Part shown: one piece after another, positions 47,047 to 56,173 of the stretch | How the letters are laid out: each line of letters starts with the position of its first letter | How positions within the stretch are numbered: the first letter of the stretch is position 1 | Assembly: GCF_030704305.1 (NCBI RefSeq) | Contig: NZ_CP131935.1 | Coordinates: 3,968,001-4,032,000 of the forward strand | Direction: 5' to 3' | DNA: 64,000 bases | DNA from: Massilia sp. R2A-15 | Lineage (GTDB): Bacteria; Pseudomonadota; Gammaproteobacteria; Burkholderiales; Burkholderiaceae_D | Notes under the pieces: generated by a model | Told to the model about the DNA's origin: nothing | Seen by the model: only the letters and a program-made list of their open reading frames with translations | Databases searched by the model: none | Translations under genes and position numbers: made by a program

Positions 47047-48146
47047 GCAAGAAAAAAGTCGTGATCGGGATGTCGGGCGGTGTCGACTCCTCCGTCGCGG
47101 CGTGGATGCTGAAGGAACAGGGCTACGACGTGGTCGGCCTGTTCATGAAAAACTGGGAAGACGACGACGACTCCGAGTTCTGCTCGTCGCGCCAGGATTG
47201 GATCGACGCGGCCAGCGTGGCCGACGTGGTCGGGGTGGACATCGAGGCGGTCAACTTCGCCTCCGAGTACAAGGACCGCGTGTTCGCCGAATTCCTGCGC
47301 GAGTACCAGGCCGGCCGCACGCCCAATCCGGATGTGCTGTGCAACGCCGAAATCAAGTTCAAGGCCTTCCTTGACCATGCGATGCACCTGGGCGCCGACC
47401 TCATCGCCACCGGCCACTATGCGCGGGTGCGCGAGAATGCGGGCAAGTTCGAGCTGTTAAAAGCGGTGGACGCGACCAAGGACCAAAGCTACTTCCTTCA
47501 CCGGCTGAACCAGGCGCAGTTGTCCAAGACCCTGTTCCCGCTGGGCGAGATCCCGAAAACCGAAGTGCGCAAGCTGGCCGAGAAGCTGGCGCTGCCGAAT
47601 GCGGCCAAGAAGGATTCGACCGGCATCTGCTTCATCGGCGAGCGGCCGTTCCGCGACTTCCTGAACCGCTACCTGTCGTACAAGCCGGGGCCGATGAAGA
47701 CCGACGACGGCAAGACGGTGGGCGAGCACGTCGGCCTGTCGTTCTACACGCTGGGCCAGCGCAAGGGCATCGGCATCGGCGGGCTGAAATCGCATCGCAA
47801 CGCCGACGGCACCAGCGAGCCATGGTTCGTCGCGCGCAAGGATATCGAGACCAACACGCTGTACATCGTGCAGGGACACGACCATCCGTGGCTGCTGTCG
47901 TCGTCGCTCGACGCGGCGCAGGCGAGCTGGGTGGCCGGCGTGGCACCCGAGGCGCGCATCATGGCGGCCAAGACGCGCTACCGCCAGGCCGACGTCGAAT
48001 GCGGCGTGGTGCCGATCGATGGCGACCGCTTCCGGCTCAACTTCACCGATCCGCAATGGGCGGTGACGCCGGGGCAATCGGCCGTGCTGTACGACGGCGA
48101 CGTGTGCCTGGGCGGCGGCATCATCAACGGCGCGACGCCGGCGTAA
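47043..48146 (+). CDS. mnmA: tRNA 2-thiouridylase MnmA
   Basis: This 367-residue enzyme thiolates U34 of tRNA-Glu, -Gln and -Lys. The ATP-binding PP-loop is [14 protein letters not shown] (residues 9-22). The two catalytic cysteines sit in [12 protein letters not shown] (about 102) and [10 protein letters not shown] (about 199). Length matches E. coli MnmA. It overlaps the Nudix gene, and a REP element begins 9 nt after its stop. Confidence 0.96.
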   Translation: MSKKKVVIGMSGGVDSSVAAWMLKEQGYDVVGLFMKNWEDDDDSEFCSSRQDWIDAASVADVVGVDIEAVNFASEYKDRVFAEFLREYQAGRTPNPDVLCNAEIKFKAFLDHAMHLGADLIATGHYARVRENAGKFELLKAVDATKDQSYFLHRLNQAQLSKTLFPLGEIPKTEVRKLAEKLALPNAAKKDSTGICFIGERPFRDFLNRYLSYKPGPMKTDDGKTVGEHVGLSFYTLGQRKGIGIGGLKSHRNADGTSEPWFVARKDIETNTLYIVQGHDHPWLLSSSLDAAQASWVAGVAPEARIMAAKTRYRQADVECGVVPIDGDRFRLNFTDPQWAVTPGQSAVLYDGDVCLGGGIINGATPA

Positions 48147-48155
48147 GCACGTAGG

Positions 48156-48182
48156 GGGTCTGGTCCCGCGGACCTGACCCCA
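48156..48182 (-). repeat. REP-A element, copy 4 (reverse orientation)
   Basis: This 27-bp element between the convergent mnmA and GFA genes begins GGGGTCTGGTCCC and ends CGGACCTGACCCC, followed by ATTTT. Its position would let it terminate transcription from either side. Confidence 0.85.
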
Positions 48183-48185
48183 TTT

Positions 48186-48584
48186 TCAGAGATGCCACAC
48201 CTCCGCCGGCGGCACGTTCCAGTTGTCGCTGCGCCCATCAAGCCAGGTGATCGGCACATTCGCCAGTTCCTCAGCCACGGCATCATCAAGACAACTTACA
48301 TTAACGGCGTAGAACGCGCCCCACCGCGGCGAAGTTCCGGTACCGAACGGATGCACGCCGCAGTGCCGGCAGAACGGATGTCCGTTCGCGCCCGTGCCGA
48401 ACCGGTACCAGGTCATGTGCTCCTCCCCCGCGAGCAGGCGGAACGCTTCCGGATTGACGATCGCCGGCCAGAATCGCATCTTGCTGCAGATCGAGCAGTT
48501 GCAGCGGATCGTTCCGGCGCTCAGGTCGATGTCGGCTTCGAAGCGCACGGCGCCGCAATGGCAGCTTCCGAGGTAAGTTTTCAT
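48186..48584 (-). CDS. GFA-family zinc-binding protein
   Basis: The 132-residue protein has the Gfa/CENP-V fold with the expected cysteine sets: GSCHCGAV (residues 7-14), NCSIC (about 30-34) and FCRHCGVHPFG (about 79-89). The family name comes from a glutathione-dependent formaldehyde enzyme, but most members have no known activity. No formaldehyde-pathway genes are near. The start is ATG 48584; an open frame upstream crosses REP repeats and is not credible. Confidence 0.85.
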   Translation of the reverse strand: MKTYLGSCHCGAVRFEADIDLSAGTIRCNCSICSKMRFWPAIVNPEAFRLLAGEEHMTWYRFGTGANGHPFCRHCGVHPFGTGTSPRWGAFYAVNVSCLDDAVAEELANVPITWLDGRSDNWNVPPAEVWHL

Positions 48585-48606
48585 GCGGCGACTGTAGCAT
48601 GAAGAT

Positions 48607-48633
48607 GGGGTCAGGTCCGCGGGACCAGACCCC
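48607..48633 (+). repeat. REP-A element, copy 5 (forward orientation)
   Basis: Forward copy (GGGGTCAGGTCC ... GGACCAGACCCC) forming a tight inverted pair with copy 6, 15 bp away. The pair could fold into one long hairpin. Confidence 0.85.
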
Positions 48634-48648
48634 GGCGTCGGCAGCATC

Positions 48649-48675
48649 GGGGTCTGGTCCCGCGGACCTGACCCC
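48649..48675 (-). repeat. REP-A element, copy 6 (reverse orientation)
   Basis: Reverse copy followed by ATTTT, inverted relative to copy 5. It ends 24 bp before the EamA start codon, so it lies in that gene's leader or promoter. Confidence 0.85.
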
Positions 48676-48699
48676 ATTTTGCGCTGTATCATTCGCGGC

Positions 48700-49530
48700 A
48701 TGCGCACCGCCCTCCTCACCTTCCTCGCCCTGCTGGCCTTCGCCGGCAATTCTGTCCTGTGCCGCATCGCGCTGAAACAGGCGCACATCGACCCGGCCAG
48801 CTTCATCGCAATCCGCCTGGTCTCCGGCGCCGTGGTCCTGGCCCTGATCGTCATGCTGCGCGGCGCGCGTCCAACCGCCGCCGGCAACTGGATCTCGGCG
48901 GCGGCGCTGTTCGCCTACGCTGCATTCTTCTCGTTTGCCTACGTCGGCCTGACCACCGCCACCGGCGCCCTGCTGCTGTTCGGCTCCGTGCAGGCGACCA
49001 TGATCGCTTTTGGCCTCTGGCGCGGCGACCGCCTCGGCCCATGGCAGATGCTCGGCATGCTGTGCGCAATGGCGGGCCTGGTCGACTTGCTGCTGCCCGG
49101 CCTGGAGGCGCCGTCGCCCGCGCGCGCGGCGCTGATGATCGCCGCCGGCGCCGCATGGGGAGTCTATTCGCTGCGCGCCAAAGGAGCAGGCGATCCCACC
49201 CGCGCCACCGCCGGCAATTTCGTGCGCGCCGCTGTCCTCGCGGCGCTGCTGTACCTGCCCTTCCTATCGTCCGCCCATGTTGACAGCGCGGGCGTGATGC
49301 TCGCGCTGGCGTCCGGCGCCGTCACCTCCGGTCTCGGCTACGCCATCTGGTATGCCGCCCTGCAGGGACTGCGGCCGGCAACCGCGGCGACCGTGCAATT
49401 GAGCGTGCCGGCCATCGCCGCGCTGGGCGGCGTGCTGCTGCTGGCTGAACCGCTCACCTGGCAGCTGGCCGGCGCCTTCGCGGCGATCGTCGGCGGCATG
49501 GCTGTCGTCATCCTCACGCGGCCGCGATGA
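48700..49530 (+). CDS. EamA/DMT-family transporter
   Basis: This 276-residue membrane protein has two EamA repeats and about ten helices. It begins with LLAFAGNSVLCRIALK, typical of the family, and the second repeat begins near residue 145 (AALMIAAGAAWGVYSLRAK). Members export amino acids, metabolites or drugs; the substrate is unknown. ATG 48700 is the start; an in-frame TTG at 48679 would fall close to the REP element. Confidence 0.87.
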   Translation: MRTALLTFLALLAFAGNSVLCRIALKQAHIDPASFIAIRLVSGAVVLALIVMLRGARPTAAGNWISAAALFAYAAFFSFAYVGLTTATGALLLFGSVQATMIAFGLWRGDRLGPWQMLGMLCAMAGLVDLLLPGLEAPSPARAALMIAAGAAWGVYSLRAKGAGDPTRATAGNFVRAAVLAALLYLPFLSSAHVDSAGVMLALASGAVTSGLGYAIWYAALQGLRPATAATVQLSVPAIAALGGVLLLAEPLTWQLAGAFAAIVGGMAVVILTRPR

Positions 49531-49535
49531 AAAAT

Positions 49536-49562
49536 GGGGTCAGGTCCGCCGGACCTGACCCC
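49536..49562. repeat. REP-A element, copy 7 (perfect palindrome)
   Basis: Perfect 27-bp palindrome with 13-bp arms beginning GGGGTCAGGTCCG. It lies between the convergent EamA gene and the receiver-domain gene and probably acts as a two-way terminator. Confidence 0.85.
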
Positions 49563-49580
49563 GGTTTTGTCGCCGACGCA

Positions 49581-49961
49581 CTAACCCTGCTGCTTGCGCA
49601 CCAGCGCCAGCACGGTATTGCGGATGGTCTTGAGCACCGCATCGGCCTTGAACGGCTTGACGATGAAGCCGTTCACGCCGCGCGCCATCGACGCTTGCAA
49701 GGTCGGCGCATCGATCGCGCCGGCGACCATGAAGATGATGGTCTTCGGCAGGGTGGCGCGAATCTGTTCGACGATGTTCTCTCCATCCTCGACCTGGTCG
49801 CGCGCGATGCAGACGAAGTGCGGACGGAATTTCTGCACCAGCGCGAACCCCAGGCTGGCCGTGTGCGCCTGTCCGGCCACGCCGTAGCCGCCTTCGGTCA
49901 GCACCGTATTCAACAGGCCGCGCGAGATCGCGTTCGTGTCGATGATTACCGCCTTCAGCAT
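49581..49961 (-). CDS. Stand-alone receiver-domain protein, degenerate phospho-site
   Basis: The 126-residue protein has the CheY-like fold and nothing else. The switch lysine is present (VKPFK, about 102), but the first acidic pair is D8-T9 instead of two acids, and the strand that normally ends in the phospho-acceptor reads FVCIARDQVEDG (49-60), placing Ala53 at the usual Asp position; D55 is two residues late. It may act without phosphorylation or use D55. It starts 10 nt after the xni stop, an unusual partner for a receiver. Confidence 0.8.
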   Translation of the reverse strand: MLKAVIIDTNAISRGLLNTVLTEGGYGVAGQAHTASLGFALVQKFRPHFVCIARDQVEDGENIVEQIRATLPKTIIFMVAGAIDAPTLQASMARGVNGFIVKPFKADAVLKTIRNTVLALVRKQQG

Positions 49962-49971
49962 CGCATCCTTC

Positions 49972-50748
49972 CTAGAAAGTTTCGTACGCCAGCATCTTCC
50001 ACGTCACGCCCAGCTGCACGTCGGTCTTGAGCCGCACCAGCTGGCGCGACACGTCGAGTATCGCACGCTCGGCACGCAGCCTCTCGCCGATCGGAGTCTT
50101 CAGGATGCCGGCGCCGGCAATCACGGCATCGAGGTCGCCGTAGGCATTGAGCAGCTTGGCCGCCGTCTTCATGCCGACCTTTGATACGCCCGGCACGCCG
50201 TCGGTGACGTCGCCCATCAGCGCCAGCAGGTCGACCAGCAGTTCCGGCGCCACGCCGAACTTGTTGCGCACCCAGGCGTCGTCGTGCCACTCGCCCTTGA
50301 AGTGGTCCCACACCAGCGCGCCGTGGGCGATCAGGCCGTGCAGGTCCTTGTCGGTGGTGGCGATGATGGCTTCGCCGCGGCCCTCGGACAGCCAGCGCAG
50401 CACGCCGGTGCCGATCACGTCGTCGGCCTCGACGCCCGGCAGCATCAGCACGTGCAGGCCGGCGTCGCGCAGCTTGTCGTGAAAGCCCGGCAGCGCCTCG
50501 CGCAGGTACGACGGCATCGGCGCGCGCTGCTCGCGGTAGCGCGGATACAGCTCGTGGCGCCAGGTCGTGCCGCCGAAGTCGAACGCCGCCAGCACGTGGG
50601 TCGGCTCGTGCGCTTCGAGCAGGCGGCGGAACGACGACAGCGCGTGGCGCAGCGCGATCGACGCCTTTTCATGCGAGTCGGGCTCCTGGCTCGCTTCGTA
50701 CACGCGCCGCACGATATTGAGTCCGTCGATGGCTAGCAGCTTGCCCAT
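49972..50748 (-). CDS. xni: 5'-3' exonuclease / flap endonuclease Xni-like
   Basis: The 258-residue protein has the PIN-like nuclease domain of DNA polymerase I's 5' nuclease without a polymerase. It has IDGLNIVRRVYEA at the start, then VLAAFDFGGTTWRHELYPRY, then GVEADDVIG (metal-binding acids, about 104) and ATTDKDLHGLI. A helix-hairpin-helix-like DNA-binding segment DGVPGVSKVGMKTAAKLLNA follows (about 182). It resembles E. coli ExoIX. It would process flaps or Okazaki fragments. It lies between the GST gene and the receiver gene, same strand. Confidence 0.87.
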   Translation of the reverse strand: MGKLLAIDGLNIVRRVYEASQEPDSHEKASIALRHALSSFRRLLEAHEPTHVLAAFDFGGTTWRHELYPRYREQRAPMPSYLREALPGFHDKLRDAGLHVLMLPGVEADDVIGTGVLRWLSEGRGEAIIATTDKDLHGLIAHGALVWDHFKGEWHDDAWVRNKFGVAPELLVDLLALMGDVTDGVPGVSKVGMKTAAKLLNAYGDLDAVIAGAGILKTPIGERLRAERAILDVSRQLVRLKTDVQLGVTWKMLAYETF

Positions 50749-50757
50749 ATTTATGCG

Positions 50758-51432
50758 TTATTTTGCATAATCGTATTTGCCGCCCCGCTCCAGGGCGCGC
50801 TGGTAGGCGGGCCGCGCGTGGATGCGCGCGAGCCATGCCGTCAGGTTCGGATACTGCGCGCCCAGGCCGCCGCGCGCGGCCGCTGCCTCCAGCACGAAAC
50901 TGAGCTGGATGTCGGCGGCGGTGAACTGCTCGCCGGCGAACCAGGCCGACTTGCCCAGCTCCCCTTCGAGGTAGTCGAGGTGCTGGACGATCTGCGGCAT
51001 CACATACGAGCTCTTGACCTTCTGCGCGATGCCGCGCGCGATCGGTTTGGCGAAGAACGGCATCGGGCTCGTTTCGACGCGGTCGAACACGAGCTTGAGC
51101 AGCAGCGGCGTCATCGCCGAGCCTTCCGCGTAATGCAGGAAGTAGGTGTAGCGGCGCTTGTCCGGCGTGCCGGCCGCGGGCACGAAGCGTCCGTTGCCGT
51201 AACGTTCAAGCAGGTATTCGATGATCGCGCCCGATTCGGCCACGGTGACATCGCCGTCGGTGATCACCGGCGACTTGCCGAGCGGGTGGATCGCGCGCAG
51301 TTCGGGCGGCGCCAGCATGGTCTTCGGATCGCGCTGGTACTTCCTGATCTCGTAGTCCAGCCCCAGTTCTTCGAGCAGCCAGAGGATGCGCTGGGAACGC
51401 GAATTATTGAGGTGGTGGACGACGATCATCAT
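50758..51432 (-). CDS. Glutathione S-transferase family protein
   Basis: This 224-residue GST has a thioredoxin-like N-terminal domain (HHLNNSRSQRILWLLEELGL, with the catalytic Ser/Asn region at 8-13; IHPLGKSPVI with the cis-Pro; ESGAIIEYLLERYG binding gamma-glutamate) and an all-helical C-terminal domain (about 90-224). Substrates are not inferable. Two adjacent ATGs at 51432 and 51429 are possible starts. The xni gene follows 9 nt downstream. Confidence 0.88.
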   Translation of the reverse strand: MMIVVHHLNNSRSQRILWLLEELGLDYEIRKYQRDPKTMLAPPELRAIHPLGKSPVITDGDVTVAESGAIIEYLLERYGNGRFVPAAGTPDKRRYTYFLHYAEGSAMTPLLLKLVFDRVETSPMPFFAKPIARGIAQKVKSSYVMPQIVQHLDYLEGELGKSAWFAGEQFTAADIQLSFVLEAAAARGGLGAQYPNLTAWLARIHARPAYQRALERGGKYDYAK

Positions 51433-51554
51433 GTGCTTTCGCGCGCGTGGAAATGGCCGTCAGCTTAGCATTGTTGACGGGTTTTCGCCCGGCCTGTAGC
51501 TTCCGCGTGGAAACAGAGTACACTCGACCCGCCTTGATTTCAGGAGTGTGCGCA

Positions 51555-53234
51555 ATGTCGATTCCATCCGGCCGATACATGGCTTTGCTGATCGCTGCCT
51601 TCGTGTTCCTGCTGTCGTTGTGGATGGGCCTCAAGGGCGAGGACGGCTGGTGGCTCGCGGTGCCGAGCGGCGCGCTGGTGCTCGTTGGCATGGCCGACCT
51701 GTTGCAGACGCGCCACGCGCTGCGCCGCAACTATCCGATCATGGCGCACTTCCGCTATTTCTTCGAATCGATCCGGCCCGAGATCCGCCAGTACTTCCTG
51801 GAGGATGACACCGACGCCAAGCCTTTCTCGCGCAACCAGCGCAGCATCGTCTACCAGCGCGCCAAGGTGGAAACCGACAAGCGTCCGTTCGGCACCCAGC
51901 TCGACCTGTACCAGGCCGGCTACGAGTGGATCAACCATTCGATCCGCCCCGCCGACAACGCCGGCCACGACTTTCGCATCGAGATCGGCAACCATCCGGA
52001 CTGCCCGCGCGCCCAGCCCTACCTGGCAAGCGTCTTCAATATCTCGGCGATGAGCTTCGGGGCGCTGTCGGCCAACGCGATCCTGGCGCTGAACGCCGGC
52101 GCCAAAGCGGGCGGCTTCATGCACGACACCGGCGAGGGCAGCATCAGCCGGTACCACCGCGAACACGGCGGCGACCTGGTGTGGGAAATCGGCTCGGGCT
52201 ACTTCGGCTGCCGCAACGATGACGGCAGTTTTTCGGAGGAGCGCTTCGTCGCCAATGCGGCCAGCGCGCAAGTGAAGATGATCGAGGTGAAGCTGTCGCA
52301 GGGCGCCAAGCCGGGCCAGGGCGGCATCCTGCCCGGCGCCAAGGTGACGATCGAGATCGCCGCCGCGCGCGGCGTGCCGCCGGGGCGCGACTGCCTGTCG
52401 CCGGCCCGCCACTCGGCGTTTTCGACGCCCGTCGGCCTGCTCAATTTCGTCGAGCGGCTGCGCACTCTGTCGAGCGGCAAGCCGACCGGCTTCAAGCTGG
52501 CGATCGGTCACCCGTGGGAGTTTTTCGCCATCGTCAAGGCGATGCTCGAAACCGGCATCACGCCCGACTTCATCGTCGTCGACGGTGGCGAAGGCGGCAC
52601 CGGCGCGGCGCCGGTGGAGTTCTCCGACCACGTCGGCACGCCCTTGCAGGAAGCGCTGCTGCTGGTGCATAACACCCTGGTCGGCGCCGGCCTGCGCGAG
52701 CGCATCAAGATCGGCGCGTCCGGCAAGATCGTCACCGCGTTCGACGTCGCGCGCACCATCGCGCTGGGCGCCGACTGGTGCAACTCGGCGCGCGGCTTCA
52801 TGTTCGCGCTTGGCTGCGTGCAGTCGCAGAACTGCCACACCGACCGCTGCCCGACCGGCGTCGCCACCCAGGATGCACAGCGCCAGAAGGCGCTCGACGT
52901 GCCCGACAAGTCACAGCGTGTCGCGCACTTCCACCAGAATACGATGAAGGCGCTGTCCGAGTTGATTGCCGCGGCCGGCCTGACCCACCCATCGCAGCTG
53001 AAACCGCACCACATCGTGAGGCGCGTCTCGCCCAACCAGGTCAAGCTTGCCTCCGCGCTGCTGCCCTACCTGACGCCCGGCGAACTGCTCGACCCGGCGC
53101 AGCTGCATCGGCTGCCGCCGGTATTCGGCCTGTACTGGCCGGTCGCGCAGGCCGGCTCTTTCCAGCCGCTGCCCGAAGCACCAGTCAAGCCACACCGATT
53201 GCACGCCGCGACGGCGTCCGATAGTATGCAATGA
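51555..53234 (+). CDS. Membrane-anchored FMN-binding glutamate-synthase-like protein
   Basis: The 559-residue protein resembles the synthase half of the glutamate synthase large subunit without the amidotransferase. Two N-terminal membrane helices (MALLIAAFVFLLSLWMGL; WWLAVPSGALVLVGMADLL) anchor it. The TIM barrel follows with ISAMSFGALSANAI (about 175), GQGGILPGAKV (about 250) and VDGGEGGTGAAPVEFSDH (about 340). The 3Fe-4S cysteines appear as C-VQSQN-C-HTDR-C (about 420). Its electron donor and substrate are unknown, as for related stand-alone proteins. The start has AGGAG 8 nt upstream. Confidence 0.87.
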   Translation: MSIPSGRYMALLIAAFVFLLSLWMGLKGEDGWWLAVPSGALVLVGMADLLQTRHALRRNYPIMAHFRYFFESIRPEIRQYFLEDDTDAKPFSRNQRSIVYQRAKVETDKRPFGTQLDLYQAGYEWINHSIRPADNAGHDFRIEIGNHPDCPRAQPYLASVFNISAMSFGALSANAILALNAGAKAGGFMHDTGEGSISRYHREHGGDLVWEIGSGYFGCRNDDGSFSEERFVANAASAQVKMIEVKLSQGAKPGQGGILPGAKVTIEIAAARGVPPGRDCLSPARHSAFSTPVGLLNFVERLRTLSSGKPTGFKLAIGHPWEFFAIVKAMLETGITPDFIVVDGGEGGTGAAPVEFSDHVGTPLQEALLLVHNTLVGAGLRERIKIGASGKIVTAFDVARTIALGADWCNSARGFMFALGCVQSQNCHTDRCPTGVATQDAQRQKALDVPDKSQRVAHFHQNTMKALSELIAAAGLTHPSQLKPHHIVRRVSPNQVKLASALLPYLTPGELLDPAQLHRLPPVFGLYWPVAQAGSFQPLPEAPVKPHRLHAATASDSMQ

Positions 53235-53259
53235 GTCAACTGTTTCCCATGGAGATTGA

Positions 53260-55170
53260 ATGTCCCATCGAGTCACGCTTCACCTGTCCGCGCTGTCCCT
53301 GATCCTCGCCGCGCTGCCCGCCCTCGCCCAGACCCCGGCGATGGCGCCGGACATCCCGAGCGCCAAGTTCGTCGCCCAGATCCCCGGCGCCGACTACGTC
53401 AAGCAGGTCGTGATGATCCCGATGCGCGACGGCGTCAAGCTCCACACGGTGATCGTGATCCCGAAAGGCGCGGCCCATGCGCCGATGATGCTGACCCGGA
53501 CTCCCTACAACGCGGCCAAGCGCGCCGAGCGCAACATCAGCCCGCACATGGCGTCGATCCTGCCCGAGGGCGACGACGGCTTCATCGCCAACGGCTACAT
53601 CCGCGTGTTCCAGGACGTGCGCGGCAAGTATGGCTCGGAAGGCGACTACGTGATGACGCGCCCAATCCGCGGGCCGCTCAACGACACCCCGGTGGACCAC
53701 GCGACCGACGCTTACGACACGATCGACTGGCTGGTGAAGAACGTCCCGCAAAGTAACGGCAAGGTCGGCATGGTCGGCTCGTCGTACGAAGGCTTCACCG
53801 TGCTGATGGCGCTGGCCGATCCGCACCCAGCGCTCAAGGCCGCGGTGCCAATGAGCCCGATGGTGGACGGCTGGCGCGGCGACGACTGGTTCCATAACGG
53901 CGCCTTCCGCACCACCAACATCGATTACATCGGCGGCCAGACCGCCGCCCGCGGCGAAGGCGCGCGCCTGTCGACCGGCGTGTACGACGACTACGATGCG
54001 TGGCTGCGCGCCGGCTCGGTGTCCGACTACGCGAAGCAGTTCGGCGCCGAGCAGCTCAATTTCACGAAGAAGATTTTCGAACACCCGGCCTACGACAGCT
54101 ACTGGCAGGGCCAGGCGCTCGACCGCATCCTTGGCGCCCGTCCGTTGAAGGTGCCGACCATGACCGTGGTGGGGCGCTGGGACCAGGAAGACATCTACGG
54201 CGCCTACGCGACCTACGCCGCGACCGAGCCGAAGGACACGCGCAACGACATGAACCACCTGGTGGTGGGACCGTGGCGTCACAGCGGCGTCAATTTCAAC
54301 GGCTCGAGCCTTGGCGCGCTGCAGTTCACCGGCGACACCGCGGCCGAATTCCGCCGCGACGTGATGCTGCCCTTCTTCAACCAGTACCTGAAGGATGGCG
54401 CCCCGGCCGCGAACACGCCGCCGGTGTTCTCGTACCAGACCGGCACCAACAAGTGGCAGCGCCTGAACCAGTGGCCGCTGGCGCCGGCCGCCGCGCCGAT
54501 CTACCTGAAGGATGGCTCCCGCCTCGGCTTCGACAAGCCCGCCGGCGGCGCGCAGTTCGACGAGTACGTGTCCGACCCGGCCAAGCCGGTGCCGTTCGTG
54601 CATCGCCCGGTGCGCATGGCCGAAGGCAAGGTGTGGCAGCCATGGCTGGTGGCCGACCAGCGCGGCTTCTCCGACCGCACCGACGTGCTGACCTACGTGA
54701 CCGAACCGCTGAAGGCGCCGCTGCAAATCTCTGGCGAGCCGATGGTCAACCTGTTCGCCTCGACCAGCGGCACCGACGCCGACTGGGTGGTCAAGCTGAT
54801 CGACGTGTATCCCGACGAAGTGTCCACGCAGCCGGAGATGGGAGGCTACCAACTGGGCATTTCGATGGACATCTTCCGCGGCCGCTACCGCCAGGGCTTC
54901 GACAAGCCGGCAGCTATCCCGGCAGGCAAAGTGGAGAAGTACCGCTTCGCGCTGCCGAACGCCGACCACGTATTCCTGCCCGGCCACCGCGTGATGGTGC
55001 AGATCCAGTCCAGCTGGTTCCCGCTGTACGACCGCAACCCGCAGACCTTCGTGCCGAACATCTTCTACGCCAAGCCCGGCGACTACCGCAAGGCCACCCA
55101 GCGCATCTATCACGCGCCGGGCATGGAGAGCACGATTGAACTGCCGGTGGTTGGAAAGGCGGCCCTGTAA
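53260..55170 (+). CDS. Exported CocE/NonD-family acyl hydrolase
   Basis: The 636-residue protein has a signal peptide (LSALSLILAALPALAQ), an alpha/beta-hydrolase domain with nucleophile Ser in GMVGSSYEGFTVLMA (about 172), and a C-terminal jellyroll (about 480-630) typical of X-Pro dipeptidyl-peptidase/cocaine-esterase relatives. The catalytic His is probably in GPWRHSGVNF (about 345). Related enzymes cleave esters, amides or beta-lactam side chains. GGAG lies 7 nt before ATG 53260. The DUF72 gene follows 15 nt after its stop. Confidence 0.88.
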   Translation: MSHRVTLHLSALSLILAALPALAQTPAMAPDIPSAKFVAQIPGADYVKQVVMIPMRDGVKLHTVIVIPKGAAHAPMMLTRTPYNAAKRAERNISPHMASILPEGDDGFIANGYIRVFQDVRGKYGSEGDYVMTRPIRGPLNDTPVDHATDAYDTIDWLVKNVPQSNGKVGMVGSSYEGFTVLMALADPHPALKAAVPMSPMVDGWRGDDWFHNGAFRTTNIDYIGGQTAARGEGARLSTGVYDDYDAWLRAGSVSDYAKQFGAEQLNFTKKIFEHPAYDSYWQGQALDRILGARPLKVPTMTVVGRWDQEDIYGAYATYAATEPKDTRNDMNHLVVGPWRHSGVNFNGSSLGALQFTGDTAAEFRRDVMLPFFNQYLKDGAPAANTPPVFSYQTGTNKWQRLNQWPLAPAAAPIYLKDGSRLGFDKPAGGAQFDEYVSDPAKPVPFVHRPVRMAEGKVWQPWLVADQRGFSDRTDVLTYVTEPLKAPLQISGEPMVNLFASTSGTDADWVVKLIDVYPDEVSTQPEMGGYQLGISMDIFRGRYRQGFDKPAAIPAGKVEKYRFALPNADHVFLPGHRVMVQIQSSWFPLYDRNPQTFVPNIFYAKPGDYRKATQRIYHAPGMESTIELPVVGKAAL

Positions 55171-55185
55171 GGGCAGAATGGATGG

Positions 55186-56085
55186 ATGGGCAAGATCTAC
55201 ATCGGGATGTCGGGCTGGCGCTACCCGCCGTGGCGCGGCACGTTCTATCCCGATGGCCTGGCCCAGCACCGCGAGCTCGAATTCGCCTCGCGCGCGGTGT
55301 CCTCGATCGAACTCAATGGCTCGTTCTACTCCCTGCAGCGGCCGGAAAGCTACGCCGCCTGGCATGACGAAACGCCGCCCGGCTTCGTCTTCAGCGTCAA
55401 GGGCAACCGCTTCCTGACGCACATCCTGCGCCTCAAGAACATCGACGGGCCGCTGGCCAACGTGCTGGCGTCCGGCGTGTTCAAGCTGGGCGAAAAGCTC
55501 GGCCCCTTCCTATGGCAGTTCCCGCCCAACTTCCATTTCGATCCCGAGACGATGGAGCATTTCCTCAGCCTGCTGCCGCACGATACCGATGCGGGGCTGG
55601 AGCTGGCGCTAAAACACGAGGCGCGCATGAACGGGCGGACCGCGCTGGAGGTCGGCAAGAAGCGCAAGCTGCGCCACGCGATCGAGATCCGCCACGAGAG
55701 CTTCATCGACGAGGCCTTCATCGCGCTGCTGCGCAAGTACAAGGTGGCGGTGGTGGTGGCCGATACCGCCGGCAAGTGGCCGTATATCGAGGATGTGACC
55801 GCGGACTTCATCTACCTGCGGCTGCATGGCGACAAGGAGCTGTATGCAAGCGGCTACACCGAGAAGGCACTGGACCGTTGGGCGGAGAGGATCGGCGCTT
55901 GGTCCACGGGCGGGCAACCGGAGGATGCGCACCTGGTGTCGTCAAAAGCGCCGCCAAAGCGCGCGAGCCGCGATGTGTTCTGTTACTTCGACAACGACGT
56001 GAAGGTGCGCGCGCCGTTCGATGCGCGCAGGCTGATCGAGAAACTTGGGCTGGATCCGGAGGGGAAGCTGACGCCGCTCGATTGA
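55186..56085 (+). CDS. DUF72-family protein
   Basis: This 299-residue TIM-barrel-like protein of the DUF72/YecE family starts with the diagnostic IYIGMSGWRYPPWRGTFYP and continues with ELNGSFYSLQRPESY. AHLV-SKAPPK...DVFCYFDNDVKVRAP near the C-terminus is the conserved end (YFDND). Fold and conservation suggest an enzyme, but no activity is established to my knowledge. Start ATG 55186 is the only in-frame choice among three closely spaced ATGs. Confidence 0.9.
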   Translation: MGKIYIGMSGWRYPPWRGTFYPDGLAQHRELEFASRAVSSIELNGSFYSLQRPESYAAWHDETPPGFVFSVKGNRFLTHILRLKNIDGPLANVLASGVFKLGEKLGPFLWQFPPNFHFDPETMEHFLSLLPHDTDAGLELALKHEARMNGRTALEVGKKRKLRHAIEIRHESFIDEAFIALLRKYKVAVVVADTAGKWPYIEDVTADFIYLRLHGDKELYASGYTEKALDRWAERIGAWSTGGQPEDAHLVSSKAPPKRASRDVFCYFDNDVKVRAPFDARRLIEKLGLDPEGKLTPLD

Positions 56086-56094
56086 GCACGCTCA

Positions 56095-56165
56095 GTATGG
56101 GTTCCTGCCTTCGCAGGAACGATAAATCTACCGCCGTCGTTCCTGCGAAGGCAGGAACCCATGCT
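56095..56165. repeat. REP-B inverted hairpin pair between convergent genes
   Basis: GTTCCTGCCTTCGCAGGAAC (56101-56120) and its reverse complement (56139-56158) form two nested hairpins; the outer ends TATGGG and CCCATG also pair. It separates the DUF72 gene from the convergent iron module and probably ends transcription from both sides. The same family occurs at 26.7 kb. Confidence 0.85.
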
Positions 56166-56173
56166 GAAGGTGC

